Source of the DNA: Atopomonas sediminilitoris
Lineage (GTDB): Bacteria > Pseudomonadota > Gammaproteobacteria > Pseudomonadales > Pseudomonadaceae
Direction: 5' to 3'
Assembly: GCF_022601735.1 (NCBI RefSeq)
Contig: NZ_JAKUMM010000007.1
Location: 124,001-188,000 of the forward strand
Length of the DNA: 64,000 bases
Part shown: piece after piece, positions 36,276 through 45,779 of the stretch
Layout of the letters: each line of letters starts with the position of its first letter
How positions within the stretch are numbered: position 1 is the stretch's first letter
Notes under the pieces: generated by a model
The model's database searches: none
The model's input: the letters and a program-made list of their open reading frames with translations, nothing else
Told to the model about the DNA's origin: nothing
Translations under genes and position numbers: made by a program

Positions 36276-38367
36276 ACGCAAGCTCGTGTTGTCCGGCTAA
36301 TTGGGGAAGCGCGTCGGCGTCGAGAATCAGAGCGACGCTGCCATCGCCCATGATGGTGGCGCCCGCCACGCCGTGGATGCGGTGAAAATTTTGTTCGAGG
36401 CTTTTGATAACCACTTGCTGCTGGCCGACTAAATAGTCGATCAGCAAGGCAAACTTGCGCCCTTCGGCCTCAAGAATAATGACGATGGCTTGCTCAGGCT
36501 CTGGCGGTTTGGCCGCCATGCCGAGCAGTTCATGCAGGCTGTACAAGGGCATGTATTCACCGCGCACGCGGATGACTTGGCCTTCGTTATTGACGCTACG
36601 AATGTCCTCACGCAATGGCTGCATAGACTCGACGATATAGGTCAGCGGGATCACGTAGTTGACGCCGCCGGCACTCAAAATCATGCCGTCGAGAATCGCC
36701 AACGTTAAGGGCAGACGAATCGTGATGCGCGTACCGACCCCTAAGGCCGAATCGATATCGACGCGCCCACCAATACTTTGAATATTGCGCTTAACCACAT
36801 CCATGCCGACCCCACGGCCAGACAAGTCCGTGACTTGTTCGGCGGTGGAGAAACCCGGCATAAAGATCAGCTGCCAGACATCGCTATCGCTCATGTTGTC
36901 ATTCACGCTGAGGCCTTTTTCCGCAGCCTTGGCGAGAATTTTTTGCCGCGACAAGCCTTTGCCGTCATCGGCGATGGTGACCACAATGCTGCCGCCTTGG
37001 TGAAAGGCCGACAGGCGAATGGTGCCTTGCTCGGGCTTACCTGCGGCAACACGATCGGCCGGCAGCTCAATGCCGTGATCGACGCTGTTGCGCACAATAT
37101 GGGTCAGCGGATCGGCGAGTTTCTCAATCACGCCTTTATCCAACTCGGTGTGTTCGCCCTGCAGAATCAGCTCGACTTTTTTGTTCAGCTTGCCCGAGGT
37201 ATCGCGCACCAACCGTGGAAAACGGCTGAACACAAAGCTGATCGGCAGCATGCGAATCGACATGACCTGCTCTTGCAAGTCGCGGGTGTTGTGTTCGAGC
37301 TGCCCTAGGGCATGAAAGATGCGTTCGTATTCGCTGGGATCCAAAACCCCAGTGAGCTGATTGAGCATGGACTGGGTGATGACCAACTCGCCAACCAAGT
37401 TCACTAAGGTGTCGATTTTCTCCACACTCACGCGGATCGAGCTGGACTCGCTGTCGACCTTTACTGCCGGTGCTTTAGCCACGGCAGCCGGTTTGTTGTC
37501 GGCGTCGGCTTTAGGTTCAGTCTCTGCAACGGCTGCCGCAGCTTGCGGTGGCTTTGTGGGCACAGAGTCAGGCGCGGGGTTCGGGGCGACTGGCGCGGCT
37601 GTTGATGGTTCTGCTGATGATGACTGGGTTGCCGCTTGTTCTGCCTCAGGCGAGGGAGCGCCGGGCGCATCATCAAAGAAGCCAAAAGCCTCGGCGTCCG
37701 CTTTTTTCTCTTGTTTGGGGTCAGGCAGGTCCACAAAAAAACCGTAGCCTAAATCGTCCTCCGCACTCGCGGCTGGCTCAGCCTTTGGCGCACCTGGCGC
37801 ATCGCTAAAAAAGCCAAAGACTTGCGGGGCCTCCACCTCATCAGCGAATGACTCAGCCAGCACAATCGGGGCATCAATATCCGGCAAGCCCGGGGCATCA
37901 GCAAAGAAGCCAAACCCTGCGTCAGCATCGTCTTCTAGCTGTGCAGCGGCTGGTGTTTCACCATTGGCCGCCGCCATTGCCGCCGCGGTTAACGCTTGTA
38001 AGCGCTGCAGCATTTCAGCGCCCAGCGCAGGCGCCGCCGGCGCACCATTACGGTGGCCATCCATTAGCTGCCACAGCACATCGCGCGCCTGCAGGAAAAC
38101 GTCAATCATCTCGGCCTGCAGCGTCACTTCATGGCTACGCAGCTTGTCGAGCAGGGTTTCGAGCACGTGAGTCACCGACGTTAAATCGTCGAAACCAAAC
38201 ATGCCGCTGGAGCCCTTGATCGAATGCGCCGCGCGGAAAATCGCATTCAGCGCTTCAGCATCTGGGCTGGCCACATCGATGGTCAGCAGCTGCTGCTCAA
38301 GCGCGGCCAAATGCTCTTCGGTTTCTTCGAAGAACACTTGCAGAAACTGACTCATGTCCAGGCTCAT
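36265..38367 (-). CDS. cheA: Chemotaxis histidine kinase CheA
   Basis: A 700-residue kinase. Domains in order: HPt (phosphorylated H48 in [11 protein letters not shown]), a long acidic linker (about 130-310), dimerisation domain ([16 protein letters not shown]), HATPase ([10 protein letters not shown] and [16 protein letters not shown]) and a C-terminal CheW-like domain. The linker carries four copies of a short motif, F/Y-G-F-F-x-D-x-P-x-x-P, at residues 152-162, 184-194, 208-217 and 228-238. The usual CheY-binding P2 domain is not evident, so these repeats may take its place; this is inference. Confidence 0.95.
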   Translation of the reverse strand: MSLDMSQFLQVFFEETEEHLAALEQQLLTIDVASPDAEALNAIFRAAHSIKGSSGMFGFDDLTSVTHVLETLLDKLRSHEVTLQAEMIDVFLQARDVLWQLMDGHRNGAPAAPALGAEMLQRLQALTAAAMAAANGETPAAAQLEDDADAGFGFFADAPGLPDIDAPIVLAESFADEVEAPQVFGFFSDAPGAPKAEPAASAEDDLGYGFFVDLPDPKQEKKADAEAFGFFDDAPGAPSPEAEQAATQSSSAEPSTAAPVAPNPAPDSVPTKPPQAAAAVAETEPKADADNKPAAVAKAPAVKVDSESSSIRVSVEKIDTLVNLVGELVITQSMLNQLTGVLDPSEYERIFHALGQLEHNTRDLQEQVMSIRMLPISFVFSRFPRLVRDTSGKLNKKVELILQGEHTELDKGVIEKLADPLTHIVRNSVDHGIELPADRVAAGKPEQGTIRLSAFHQGGSIVVTIADDGKGLSRQKILAKAAEKGLSVNDNMSDSDVWQLIFMPGFSTAEQVTDLSGRGVGMDVVKRNIQSIGGRVDIDSALGVGTRITIRLPLTLAILDGMILSAGGVNYVIPLTYIVESMQPLREDIRSVNNEGQVIRVRGEYMPLYSLHELLGMAAKPPEPEQAIVIILEAEGRKFALLIDYLVGQQQVVIKSLEQNFHRIHGVAGATIMGDGSVALILDADALPQLAGQHELAYES

Positions 38368-38411
38368 GGGCGCTCCCTAGGACGTTGTTGTTATGGCGAG
38401 CACAGGCAAAA

Positions 38412-38777
38412 TCAAGGCAATACTTTGCGCAACACTTCGAGCAGCTTTGGTGGATCAAACGGCTTCACCAGCCAGCCTGTAGCGCCGGCCGCCCGGCCTT
38501 GCTGCTTCATGGCATCACTGGATTCTGTGGTGAGCATCAGAATCGGCGTCGCTTTGTACGGCGGCAGCTCACGCAGCGAACGGATCAGGGTTAAGCCATC
38601 CATGTTGGGCATGTTCTGGTCAGTAAAGACCAGTTGGTAGGTTTTGCCCTGCGCCTTACCCAAGCCATCTTTGCCATCGACGGCTTCATCGACTTGATAG
38701 CCGGCCGAACGCAAGGTGAACCCCAGCATTTGGCGGATCGACGCCGAGTCATCGACGATTAGAATGTTTTTGCTCAT
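38412..38777 (-). CDS. cheY: Chemotaxis response regulator CheY
   Basis: A 121-residue single receiver domain. It starts MSKNILIVDDSASIRQML, with the phosphorylated Asp in LVFTDQNMPNMDGL, the conserved Thr in ILMLTTES and the Lys in WLVKPFDPPKL. It is of the type found with CheA in che2-like clusters, so it may serve adaptation or another output rather than binding the motor directly. The ATG at 38777 follows GAGAGAG; longer upstream frames are not supported. Confidence 0.93.
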   Translation of the reverse strand: MSKNILIVDDSASIRQMLGFTLRSAGYQVDEAVDGKDGLGKAQGKTYQLVFTDQNMPNMDGLTLIRSLRELPPYKATPILMLTTESSDAMKQQGRAAGATGWLVKPFDPPKLLEVLRKVLP

Positions 38778-38799
38778 AGCTCTCTCGTTCCGTGATGGG

Positions 38800-40530
38800 T
38801 CACATCGACTGCGTATTAGTATCGGGGGCGCCGGCCGTACTGCCTGGGCAGTGCAGCTCGACAAAAACTTCATTACCGCGACCGCGTATTTCTAGTGTTT
38901 GGCTAAGGGCTTTAATCAACTGTAGGCCACGGCCGTGATAGGCCAAGCTGGCCGGGTCTGGCGGCGTCAGCGTTTGCAGATCAAAGCCCTTACCGGAGTC
39001 GCATACGGTCACTTGCAACAGGCGGCCATCGCGCACTTCTTTCTGCTCAACTTCCACTTCAATTTGTCCGTGCTGCAGTGCCTGCAAGCGGCGACCACGT
39101 TCATCCATGTAACGCTCAAAACCGTCAACCTCACCCTTGATGCTAGAGGCCAGCTCAAGCACGCCGTGATCTAAGGCATTGCTGATCAACTCCGACAACA
39201 CCAAGTTGAAGGTGCTGCGCATACGCTGATCCAACCCCAGCGCCTGCCCCCAGCTCACCAGCAAGGGCACGATGTCTAAATGCTTGAGCTGCTCAAACCC
39301 CAAGCTGACGCTGAAATGCCATTGACCAAACGCGGCCACCACACCCTGTCGTTCTAGCTCTGGGCCGGTGCTGTGCAGGTCCATCGGGCAATCGAGCAGC
39401 AAGCAGGACAAGTCATCTTGTATCGGCTGTCCATCGAGATAACTGAAGGCTTTACGGCGCAAATGCTCTAAGCGCTGTTTAGGCGCCACCCCCTTGAACA
39501 CGTCGAGCAAACGTTGCTTGCCAAACTGTTCTCCTGCGGGGTTACAGCCTTCAATCAGCCCATCGGAATACAGAATGAGCTGGGCGTCTTCGCGGATCTG
39601 ACACAGCTCGGTTTCATTAATAAATTCTTCGGCGGGCAGCACGCCCAAAGGCACATTGCGCGAAGCAAACGTGCGCAGCACTTGCCCATCCTCACTGAGC
39701 AGCAGCGCCGGCGGGATACCGCCATTCCAGACTTCTAAGATGTGCTCGCGCGGCCGAAATACGGCCAGCGCCGCCGCCACAAAGCGATCAACCGGGTTGT
39801 ACTGACGGTTTTGCTGGTTGAGCTCAGCGGCAATACTGGCCAACTGAAAACCTTTGCCCGCCATGGCGTAAAAGGTTTGGCTTAACGGGATTAAGGTAAT
39901 CGCCGCCGGCAGGCCGTGCCCAGTCGCATCGGCCAGCATCACGTAGGTATCGCCATTGTGTGAGGGGCAGACCAGCAACAAGTCACCCGACAGCAAGCTG
40001 GCGGGATAAATCATGTGCTGTACACCGGGGTAGTTCAGGTATTCGTTGCGTACCAAGCGCGCCATTAAGTGCTGGGCGATCCGCTTTTCTTCTTCTTGCG
40101 CCTCGCGTAGACGAATGAGCTCGCGGTTTTTACGGCTAATTTGCGCCTGCAGATCGGCGGTGCGGCGAAAGGCATGAATCTTGGCCTCGAGCACATGAAA
40201 GTTGATTGGCTTGGCTAAGAAGTCATCGCAACCGGCGTTAAGCGCCTCAATCTGTTCGTCGACCTCACTAAAACCCGACAACATAATCAGCGGACACCAC
40301 GCGCCGCCTTGCTGTAAGCGCCGTAGTTTGCCCGCCAATTCCAAGCCATCCATGCCGGGCATCACGCGGTCCAGCAAGACCAAATCAAACTCTTGCTTGG
40401 AAAACTGCGTCAGCGCTTCACTGCCGCCGTTAACGTACACCGCCGTGTGACCTAGGCTGGCAGCGAACTCCTGAATGGCCTCGCCAATCAGGCGATCGTC
40501 ATCCACGACCAGTAAGCGCAGTGACTTCAT
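38800..40530 (-). CDS. Response regulator with PP2C phosphatase and anti-sigma-type kinase domains
   Basis: A 576-residue three-domain switch protein: receiver (residues 1-125, phosphorylated D54 in DLVLLDRVMPGMDG), SpoIIE/RsbU-like PP2C phosphatase (about 165-370, with VMLADATGHGLPAAI) and a C-terminal RsbW-like HATPase (about 400-560, with LVLSELISNALDHGV and GRGLQLIKAL). The architecture matches HsbR of Pseudomonas, which phosphorylates and dephosphorylates its STAS partner. Here the STAS gene is 7 bases upstream in the same operon, so the pair probably forms a partner switch controlled by receptor signalling. Confidence 0.88.
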   Translation of the reverse strand: MKSLRLLVVDDDRLIGEAIQEFAASLGHTAVYVNGGSEALTQFSKQEFDLVLLDRVMPGMDGLELAGKLRRLQQGGAWCPLIMLSGFSEVDEQIEALNAGCDDFLAKPINFHVLEAKIHAFRRTADLQAQISRKNRELIRLREAQEEEKRIAQHLMARLVRNEYLNYPGVQHMIYPASLLSGDLLLVCPSHNGDTYVMLADATGHGLPAAITLIPLSQTFYAMAGKGFQLASIAAELNQQNRQYNPVDRFVAAALAVFRPREHILEVWNGGIPPALLLSEDGQVLRTFASRNVPLGVLPAEEFINETELCQIREDAQLILYSDGLIEGCNPAGEQFGKQRLLDVFKGVAPKQRLEHLRRKAFSYLDGQPIQDDLSCLLLDCPMDLHSTGPELERQGVVAAFGQWHFSVSLGFEQLKHLDIVPLLVSWGQALGLDQRMRSTFNLVLSELISNALDHGVLELASSIKGEVDGFERYMDERGRRLQALQHGQIEVEVEQKEVRDGRLLQVTVCDSGKGFDLQTLTPPDPASLAYHGRGLQLIKALSQTLEIRGRGNEVFVELHCPGSTAGAPDTNTQSM

Positions 40531-40537
40531 CTAAGCC

Positions 40538-40822
40538 TCAGCTGATCTTGAAGACTTTGGGAAAGTTTGCGATCTCAAGCACTTCGCGCACGGCCCCTGA
40601 GGTGTTGACCAGCTCGACTTCTTTACCCGCTGCTTTGGCGCGATCGCGCAACAGCAGCAAAATGCCCAAGGCTGCGGAGTCCATGTACTGGACTTCTTTT
40701 AAATCCACCATGACACGCTTGACGTCTTTGCTTTCTAGCGCGGGTTCGTAAGCATCTCGAAAGGCGCGGTAGCAGTTAAAGTCAAACCGGCTTGGTGGCC
40801 GCACTACAAAATCGTTGCTCAT
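40538..40822 (-). CDS. STAS-domain anti-sigma-factor antagonist
   Basis: A 94-residue single STAS domain of the SpoIIAA/HsbA type. The expected phosphorylation serine is S49 in VQYMDSAALG. It is likely the substrate of the kinase and phosphatase domains of the adjacent regulator. The ATG at 40822 has AGGAG 8 bases upstream. The final target (an anti-sigma factor or a cyclic-di-GMP enzyme) is not encoded next to it. Confidence 0.88.
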   Translation of the reverse strand: MSNDFVVRPPSRFDFNCYRAFRDAYEPALESKDVKRVMVDLKEVQYMDSAALGILLLLRDRAKAAGKEVELVNTSGAVREVLEIANFPKVFKIS

Positions 40823-40833
40823 CCATAACACTC

Positions 40834-41991
40834 CTAAAACAACTCAACGTCTCCGGCGGCAATACTGCTTTGCGCCACAGGGCTGGTAAGCGATTGTTCT
40901 AATGCCCGCGCTTGCTGACTGAGGTAGTCGTTCCATTGCGCACGGGGCTGGTTCGACATGGTTTGTAACGCCTGGCCCAACGCCCCCAATTTCTGCTGGT
41001 GCTTGCGTATCTGCTGCAGTAATTGCCCTGCCATGTCTTGAAACTGTAGCGCAGTAATTGCCCGACCCACGCCGCGATCAATTTCTAATGAAATTACATC
41101 CAACTCACCGACCACACTGACCGTGCGCTGATTCAGCGCCTCTAAGTCACCGAGCATGACGCCAATTTCTTTTTTCGCGCTCAAGGCAAAGCTCATGTCC
41201 TTGGCCGCCAACTGGCTGACCTCAGTTTCTGCTTGCGTGAGTTCTTGATGGACCTCGTCTACGTGCTCGCGAATCGCTTGGGAAAACTCCGTGGAGCGGC
41301 TCGACAACGCGCGCACTTCATCGGCCACGACGGCAAAGCCACGGCCAGCCTCACCAGCGCGTGCAGCTTCAATCGCGGCGTTTAACGCCAATAAGTTGGT
41401 TTGCTTGGCGATGCTGTCCATGTCACTGGTGGATTTAAGAATGTCGCTGATCTTGGCGCTGATCTTGTCCATACGGTCTACCAGCATCATCGAGGTATGA
41501 CTGGTTTCCACCGTTGCCGTAACAAACATGCTCATGGTTTTTTGCGTTGCGGTGACAAAATCTTGAAAGCTGGCGCTGTGGCCTTCTTCATCATGCCCAT
41601 AGCTGGCCACTAAGGAGGCCGCCTGTTGATGCTGCACGTGCGTGCGCTCGGCTAAATGCTGAAAGCTGGTCGATAGCTCCTCAATGGCGTGATGCAGGAT
41701 GTTTTCCACACGTTTGAGCTGGTCTTCCACAACCGCTACTTCGGCCACCAATGCATGGCCCAGCGGTTGCCAAGCCTGCACAGGCTCATTCGCCGAGGTG
41801 GGTGCCGCCTGTGCCACCTTGGGCTCAGGTGCCAACCAGGCAAACCACAGCAAAGCCACTAAAACGCTTAATAGCACAGCCCAAACGACAGGCAGCAGCC
41901 ACAACCAAACGGCCAGTAACAACCATGGCGGCAACACTGCTTTGAGCCAAAGCGGGGTGTGCAATGACAACCGTGACAACAACTCCTGCAT
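40834..41991 (-). CDS. Membrane-tethered methyl-accepting chemotaxis protein without a ligand domain
   Basis: A 385-residue receptor. Residues about 16-55 form a hydrophobic hairpin of two helices with almost no periplasmic loop. There is no HAMP or PAS domain; the rest is a cytoplasmic coiled coil with the signalling tip [20 protein letters not shown] (about 205-225). It ends in GDVELF, like the CheD terminus. It may sense an internal signal or act as an adaptor. It is the first gene of the operon, 35 bases downstream of the -10 box of a sigma-28 type promoter. ATG 41991 has GGAG 5 bases upstream. Confidence 0.9.
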   Translation of the reverse strand: MQELLSRLSLHTPLWLKAVLPPWLLLAVWLWLLPVVWAVLLSVLVALLWFAWLAPEPKVAQAAPTSANEPVQAWQPLGHALVAEVAVVEDQLKRVENILHHAIEELSTSFQHLAERTHVQHQQAASLVASYGHDEEGHSASFQDFVTATQKTMSMFVTATVETSHTSMMLVDRMDKISAKISDILKSTSDMDSIAKQTNLLALNAAIEAARAGEAGRGFAVVADEVRALSSRSTEFSQAIREHVDEVHQELTQAETEVSQLAAKDMSFALSAKKEIGVMLGDLEALNQRTVSVVGELDVISLEIDRGVGRAITALQFQDMAGQLLQQIRKHQQKLGALGQALQTMSNQPRAQWNDYLSQQARALEQSLTSPVAQSSIAAGDVELF

Positions 41992-42032
41992 AGATACTCC
42001 CTTAAACAGCAGGTCTGTGAAGCAGATCACTG

Positions 42033-42059
42033 TTATCGACCCGCTTCGCGGGAACCTTA
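42033..42059 (-). promoter_or_regulatory. Sigma-28 (FliA) type promoter of the che operon
   Basis: On the minus strand TAAGGTTC (42059-42052) is followed by exactly 11 bases and GTCGATAA (42040-42033). The FliA consensus is TAAAGTTT-N11-GCCGATAA, so 6 of 8 and 7 of 8 bases match with ideal spacing. The spacer is itself a GC hairpin (CCGC-GAA-GCGG). It places the whole che operon in the late flagellar regulon. Confidence 0.7.
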
Positions 42060-42069
42060 GTAAGGTCAA

Positions 42070-42408
42070 ATTCCCTGTATAAAACCTAGTGGCCGCCGGC
42101 CAGCTGTCAAATTTTTACCAGTGCGCGCTACACCAAAAGCACACTACCAAGACATGTGATTTCTTTATAAATCAGGCTGTTAATCGCTTTTATGGCCAAA
42201 AACACGTCACACAAGGGGCTTAATAGGCCGCACCTTGGCCCCCCTCAATAGGCGGCAGAAAAAACCCAACCCTTAAAAATCAACACGTTACAGAACCGAC
42301 AGCCGGCTAGAGGCCTACTTAACAATAAGACGCCCCCCCGCCGGCCGATTTGCCCTAGCATTAGCCCACTTTGCAATCGATTCACGGTCTGCCACAGAAG
42401 GACTCTTC
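42070..42408. other. Intergenic region between the che operon and the hydrolase gene
   Basis: About 340 bases without a gene. The che promoter lies just inside the operon side. A TTGACA box occurs on the minus strand at 42105-42110 with a weak TAGGTT 16 bases on, which could be a second, sigma-70 type promoter. I see nothing else that is convincing. Confidence 0.5.
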
Positions 42409-43692
42409 ATGTTTCTGCGCGCCCTCACTGTCTGCCTAGCACTGCTCCCCAGCCTGACTAGCGCCAGCAGCTTATCCAGCACTGAATATGCGTACCCCAT
42501 TGCGAATCCATTCATTGCAACCATTGCCGGCACCCCGTCAGCCGCCGCTATCACGCTGCCCGCCGAGCATCAGATTAAGCAAAGCGATCACGCGCTCAGG
42601 CTCAAAAAGCGCGGCGAGCTGCCCGGCGTGTTCTATCAAAGTCATCAACTTAAATATCGGCTCGCCGAGCAAGACGGCGCCGCGCCTTTGATGTTCATCA
42701 TTGCCGGTACGGGCGCGCATTACGCCAGTGGCACACCGGAGCTGTTGAAGAAAATCTTCTATCAAGGCGGTTTTCATGTGGTGCAGCTGTCTTCGCCCAC
42801 CAGCTGGGACTTCATGGCTGCCGCTTCGCGCAGCGCCACTCCGGGCTTTAGCCCCGACGATGCCGACGATCTCTATCGCGTGATGCAGGCGGTACTGGCT
42901 AACCACCCTTCACTCCAATCCAGCAGCATTAACCTGACCGGCTATAGCTTGGGCGGGTTACAGGCTGCCTTTGTCGGGGCGCTCGACAAACAACGGCGCG
43001 CATTGAACTTTAAGCGCATCCTGATGCTCAATCCGCCGGTCAACTTGTATACCTCGGTACGCAACCTTGACCGCTTGGTGCAGACCAAGGTGCCCGGCAT
43101 CAGCAATCAACAGACGTTTATCGACGATTTGATGCAGCGTCTAACACGCTTCTTTGAACGCCAAGGCCGCATTGAAGTGAACGAAGCCATGCTGGCTGAA
43201 TTTCAGACCTCGGACGAGGCGCTAAGCAACGAGCAGCTCGCCATGCTCATTGGTAGCGCTTTTCGACTGAGCGTCGCCGACATCGTCTACACCTCAGACT
43301 TGCTCAACCAGCGCGGGCTGATTACGCCCAAAGACTACCCCTTGGGGTTTAACAGTGACTTGGCGCCCTTTCTCAAACGCTCATTGCTGTGTGATTTTGA
43401 CTGCTACATCACACAACAACTGATCCCTTGGTGGCGCAAAAAACACAACGGCGGCAGCTTGCTGCAGATGATGAACCAAGTCAGTTTGTATGCCCTTGAG
43501 CCCTACCTCAAAGACAACCCACAGATTGGCGTTATGCATAACGCCGACGACCTTATTCTTGGGCCCGGCGATTTAGGCTGGCTGCGCCGCACTATGGGCG
43601 CACAAATGACGCTGTACCCTCGTGGCGGCCACTGCGGCAACTTCGCTTATCCCACCAATGCGCACAACATGCTGGAGTTCTTCCATGACTAA
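42409..43692 (+). CDS. Periplasmic serine alpha/beta hydrolase
   Basis: A 427-residue protein with a signal peptide (MFLRALTVCLALLPSLTSA). The nucleophile elbow is GYSLGG with S180, there is an oxyanion-type stretch FIIAGTGAHYASG, and the likely acid and histidine are in MHNADDLILG and PRGGHCGNF. It is an exported esterase or lipase of unknown substrate. It overlaps mlaA by 8 bases, so the two are co-translated; a link to outer-membrane lipid turnover is inferred from that. Confidence 0.8.
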   Translation: MFLRALTVCLALLPSLTSASSLSSTEYAYPIANPFIATIAGTPSAAAITLPAEHQIKQSDHALRLKKRGELPGVFYQSHQLKYRLAEQDGAAPLMFIIAGTGAHYASGTPELLKKIFYQGGFHVVQLSSPTSWDFMAAASRSATPGFSPDDADDLYRVMQAVLANHPSLQSSSINLTGYSLGGLQAAFVGALDKQRRALNFKRILMLNPPVNLYTSVRNLDRLVQTKVPGISNQQTFIDDLMQRLTRFFERQGRIEVNEAMLAEFQTSDEALSNEQLAMLIGSAFRLSVADIVYTSDLLNQRGLITPKDYPLGFNSDLAPFLKRSLLCDFDCYITQQLIPWWRKKHNGGSLLQMMNQVSLYALEPYLKDNPQIGVMHNADDLILGPGDLGWLRRTMGAQMTLYPRGGHCGNFAYPTNAHNMLEFFHD

Positions 43693-44467
43693 GCCCTTCG
43701 CCTGTTTGAGCCTCAGCCTTTGCTTGAGCGCCACACTGCCGACCTTAGCCCATGCCAATCCAGAGGCTGACAGCGATGGCTTTACCCATCCGCTAAGCCA
43801 GCTGCAGTTCAATCCCTTCATGGATCAACAAGCCTTTGAGCGCGCTGGCTTTGAAGTGCTCGACGTCTACGACCCGTGGACAGGGCCAAACCGCCGCATT
43901 TACCAATTCAATCAGCGCGCTGATGAGTGGATCATCATGCCGGTGGTGCGCGGCTATCGCTATGTCACGCCCGATCTGGCCCAACAAGGCATCAGCAACT
44001 TCTTTAGCAACGTAGGTGATATCGGCAACTTGCTGAACAGTGCCTTTCAGCTCAAGGGCCAGCGCAGCATGGAAATCACTGCGCGCCTACTGATCAACAC
44101 CACCCTTGGCGCCTTCGGCCTGTGGGACCCCGCCAGCAAAATGGGCGCCCCCAAACACCATGAAGACTTTGGCCAAACCCTAGGCCACTACGGTGTGGGC
44201 GCAGGGCCTTATGTGGTGCTGCCGTTCTTAGGCCCCTCCAATCTACGAGACGCCGGCGGCACCGTGGTCGACTTTGCCAGCGAGCAAGGCGTCGACTTCC
44301 TCAATGTCGCCACCGCCAGCAGCGCCAATCCGGCTATTTCGGTGCTGCGCGCGGTGGACTTACGCAGCGGCCTGCCGTTTGAGTACGGACAAACCAACTC
44401 ACCGTTTGAGTACGAAAAAGTGCGCTTTCTGTACAACGCCGCGCGCAAGATTCAAATCGCCGACTAA
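43685..44467 (+). CDS. mlaA: Outer-membrane lipid asymmetry protein MlaA (VacJ)
   Basis: A 260-residue MlaA-family protein. The core is typical: DPWTGPNRRIYQFNQRADEW, the NFFSNVGDIGNLLN segment and FGQTLGHYGVGAGPYVVLP. MlaA removes misplaced phospholipids from the outer leaflet. The N-terminus is unusual: the signal MTKPFACLSLSLCLSATLPTLAHA looks like a signal peptidase I substrate, and the only cysteine context, LSLC, is not a standard lipobox. The start at 43685 overlaps the hydrolase gene by 8 bases. Confidence 0.92.
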   Translation: MTKPFACLSLSLCLSATLPTLAHANPEADSDGFTHPLSQLQFNPFMDQQAFERAGFEVLDVYDPWTGPNRRIYQFNQRADEWIIMPVVRGYRYVTPDLAQQGISNFFSNVGDIGNLLNSAFQLKGQRSMEITARLLINTTLGAFGLWDPASKMGAPKHHEDFGQTLGHYGVGAGPYVVLPFLGPSNLRDAGGTVVDFASEQGVDFLNVATASSANPAISVLRAVDLRSGLPFEYGQTNSPFEYEKVRFLYNAARKIQIAD

Positions 44468-44480
44468 ATCGGCGGGAATA

Positions 44481-44514
44481 AAAAACGCGCAGATCGAAAC
44501 CTGCGCGTTTTTTT
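44481..44514 (+). terminator. Terminator of the hydrolase-mlaA operon, probably bidirectional
   Basis: AAACGCGCAG pairs with CTGCGCGTTT (44483-44492 with 44501-44510) and is followed by a run of seven T in total; A-rich sequence on the left side would serve the convergent patatin gene. Confidence 0.88.
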
Positions 44515-44531
44515 GTTTCCGCAGCCAGCAC

Positions 44532-45713
44532 TTAGACGCGGCAGACGAGCCCTAAGAACTCCATCAGTTTATCGCGCTGCGCCATGGCGTCCTGATAGCC
44601 CAGCTCGATCAGCTCACGGCAAAAGCCTTGCTCAAACAACAGATAACTCAACGCACTACCGCCTGAGGAACGGGTCGCCCCTGAGCCACCCAGAAAAAAC
44701 CGCAAGCTAGCGGGCAACTCACGGCGGTGCCGGGCGGCAATCACATCAATCGGCTTGCTCGGCGAAATCACCAGCACATCCACCGGCTTAAAGCCGCGCG
44801 CCGCACCGCCTGTCGGCGCTGCATTGGGCAGCAGCAGGGCCATGCGATTGATTTTGTCGAGCAGCTCAATATCGCCCTCAAGCGAGTCAACAAAGGTGCT
44901 ATTGAGCATATGCCCCACAATCTGCGCCAAAGACGGCGGCTCACCACGCGGTCGAGACTCGCGCGCTTCTTGCTGCGCCAAATTACTGCTGACCCCCACC
45001 ACTAAGACTTTATCGGCCCCCAAATGCAGCGCAGGGCTAATCGGCGCCTGCTGCCGCACGGCGCCATCACCAAAAAACTCGCGATGGATTTTTACCGGCG
45101 GAAAAATCAGCGGAATCGCCGACGAGGCCAGTAAATGCTCCACGCCTAAGCGCGTCGGCACCCCCACGCGGCGATGGCGCATCCACGGGTCAATCGAGCC
45201 GCGGCCTTGATAGAAGCTCACCGCATGGCCGCTTTCATAACCGAAGGCGGTAATCGATACCGCGCGTAAACGGCGCCGCGCAATCGCCGCCGCAATGCCG
45301 TTGAAATTAATCTTCTCGCTCAGCAACGCTTTAAGCGGACTGTTATCGAGCAGCGATACCGGTGAGTCGCGGTTAAGGCCTAAAAACTGGCTACCGGCAA
45401 AGCGCACCGCTGAGCGCAGCAGCGCGTGCCATTCCGTGCGATAGATGGCATCGCACGAGAACGCCTCCCACACCTCGGTCAAGCGCAGAATGGCTTCACG
45501 AAAATGCAAAGCACCGCCGGCGAGCGCTATCGCATTGATCGCACCGGCGGACGTTCCGCAAATAATCGGGAACGGATTAATCGAATCATTGGGCAATAAA
45601 TCAGCGATCGCTGACAAAACGCCGACTTGATAGGCCGCCCGCGAACCGCCGCCGGAAAGCACCAGCGCGGCACGGTCATTGTTGGCGAGGCCAGAACTGG
45701 CAAACGCGGTCAC
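44532..45713 (-). CDS. Patatin-like phospholipase
   Basis: A 393-residue cytoplasmic protein of the RssA/YjjU-like patatin family. It has the oxyanion motif LSGGGSRAAYQVG near the N-terminus, the nucleophile CGTSAGAINA (Ser) and the catalytic DGA in FFGDGAVRQ. After the patatin domain, a C-terminal extension (about residues 270-393) is found in the larger DUF3336-lacking pseudomonad homologues. The substrate is probably a phospholipid. It converges with mlaA, which may be meaningful for membrane lipid turnover. Confidence 0.9.
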   Translation of the reverse strand: MTAFASSGLANNDRAALVLSGGGSRAAYQVGVLSAIADLLPNDSINPFPIICGTSAGAINAIALAGGALHFREAILRLTEVWEAFSCDAIYRTEWHALLRSAVRFAGSQFLGLNRDSPVSLLDNSPLKALLSEKINFNGIAAAIARRRLRAVSITAFGYESGHAVSFYQGRGSIDPWMRHRRVGVPTRLGVEHLLASSAIPLIFPPVKIHREFFGDGAVRQQAPISPALHLGADKVLVVGVSSNLAQQEARESRPRGEPPSLAQIVGHMLNSTFVDSLEGDIELLDKINRMALLLPNAAPTGGAARGFKPVDVLVISPSKPIDVIAARHRRELPASLRFFLGGSGATRSSGGSALSYLLFEQGFCRELIELGYQDAMAQRDKLMEFLGLVCRV

Positions 45714-45779
45714 GCCTCCCCCCTTATTGTTCGTGCGTGCTGTTTAATCAAGCTAGAGCCCCGCCCTGTGATGTGCAAG

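Noticed and set aside
38412..38873. Longer start for cheY with 32 extra residues
   Set aside because: The extra part lies inside the end of the upstream gene, does not resemble receiver proteins, and a good ribosome site precedes ATG 38777.
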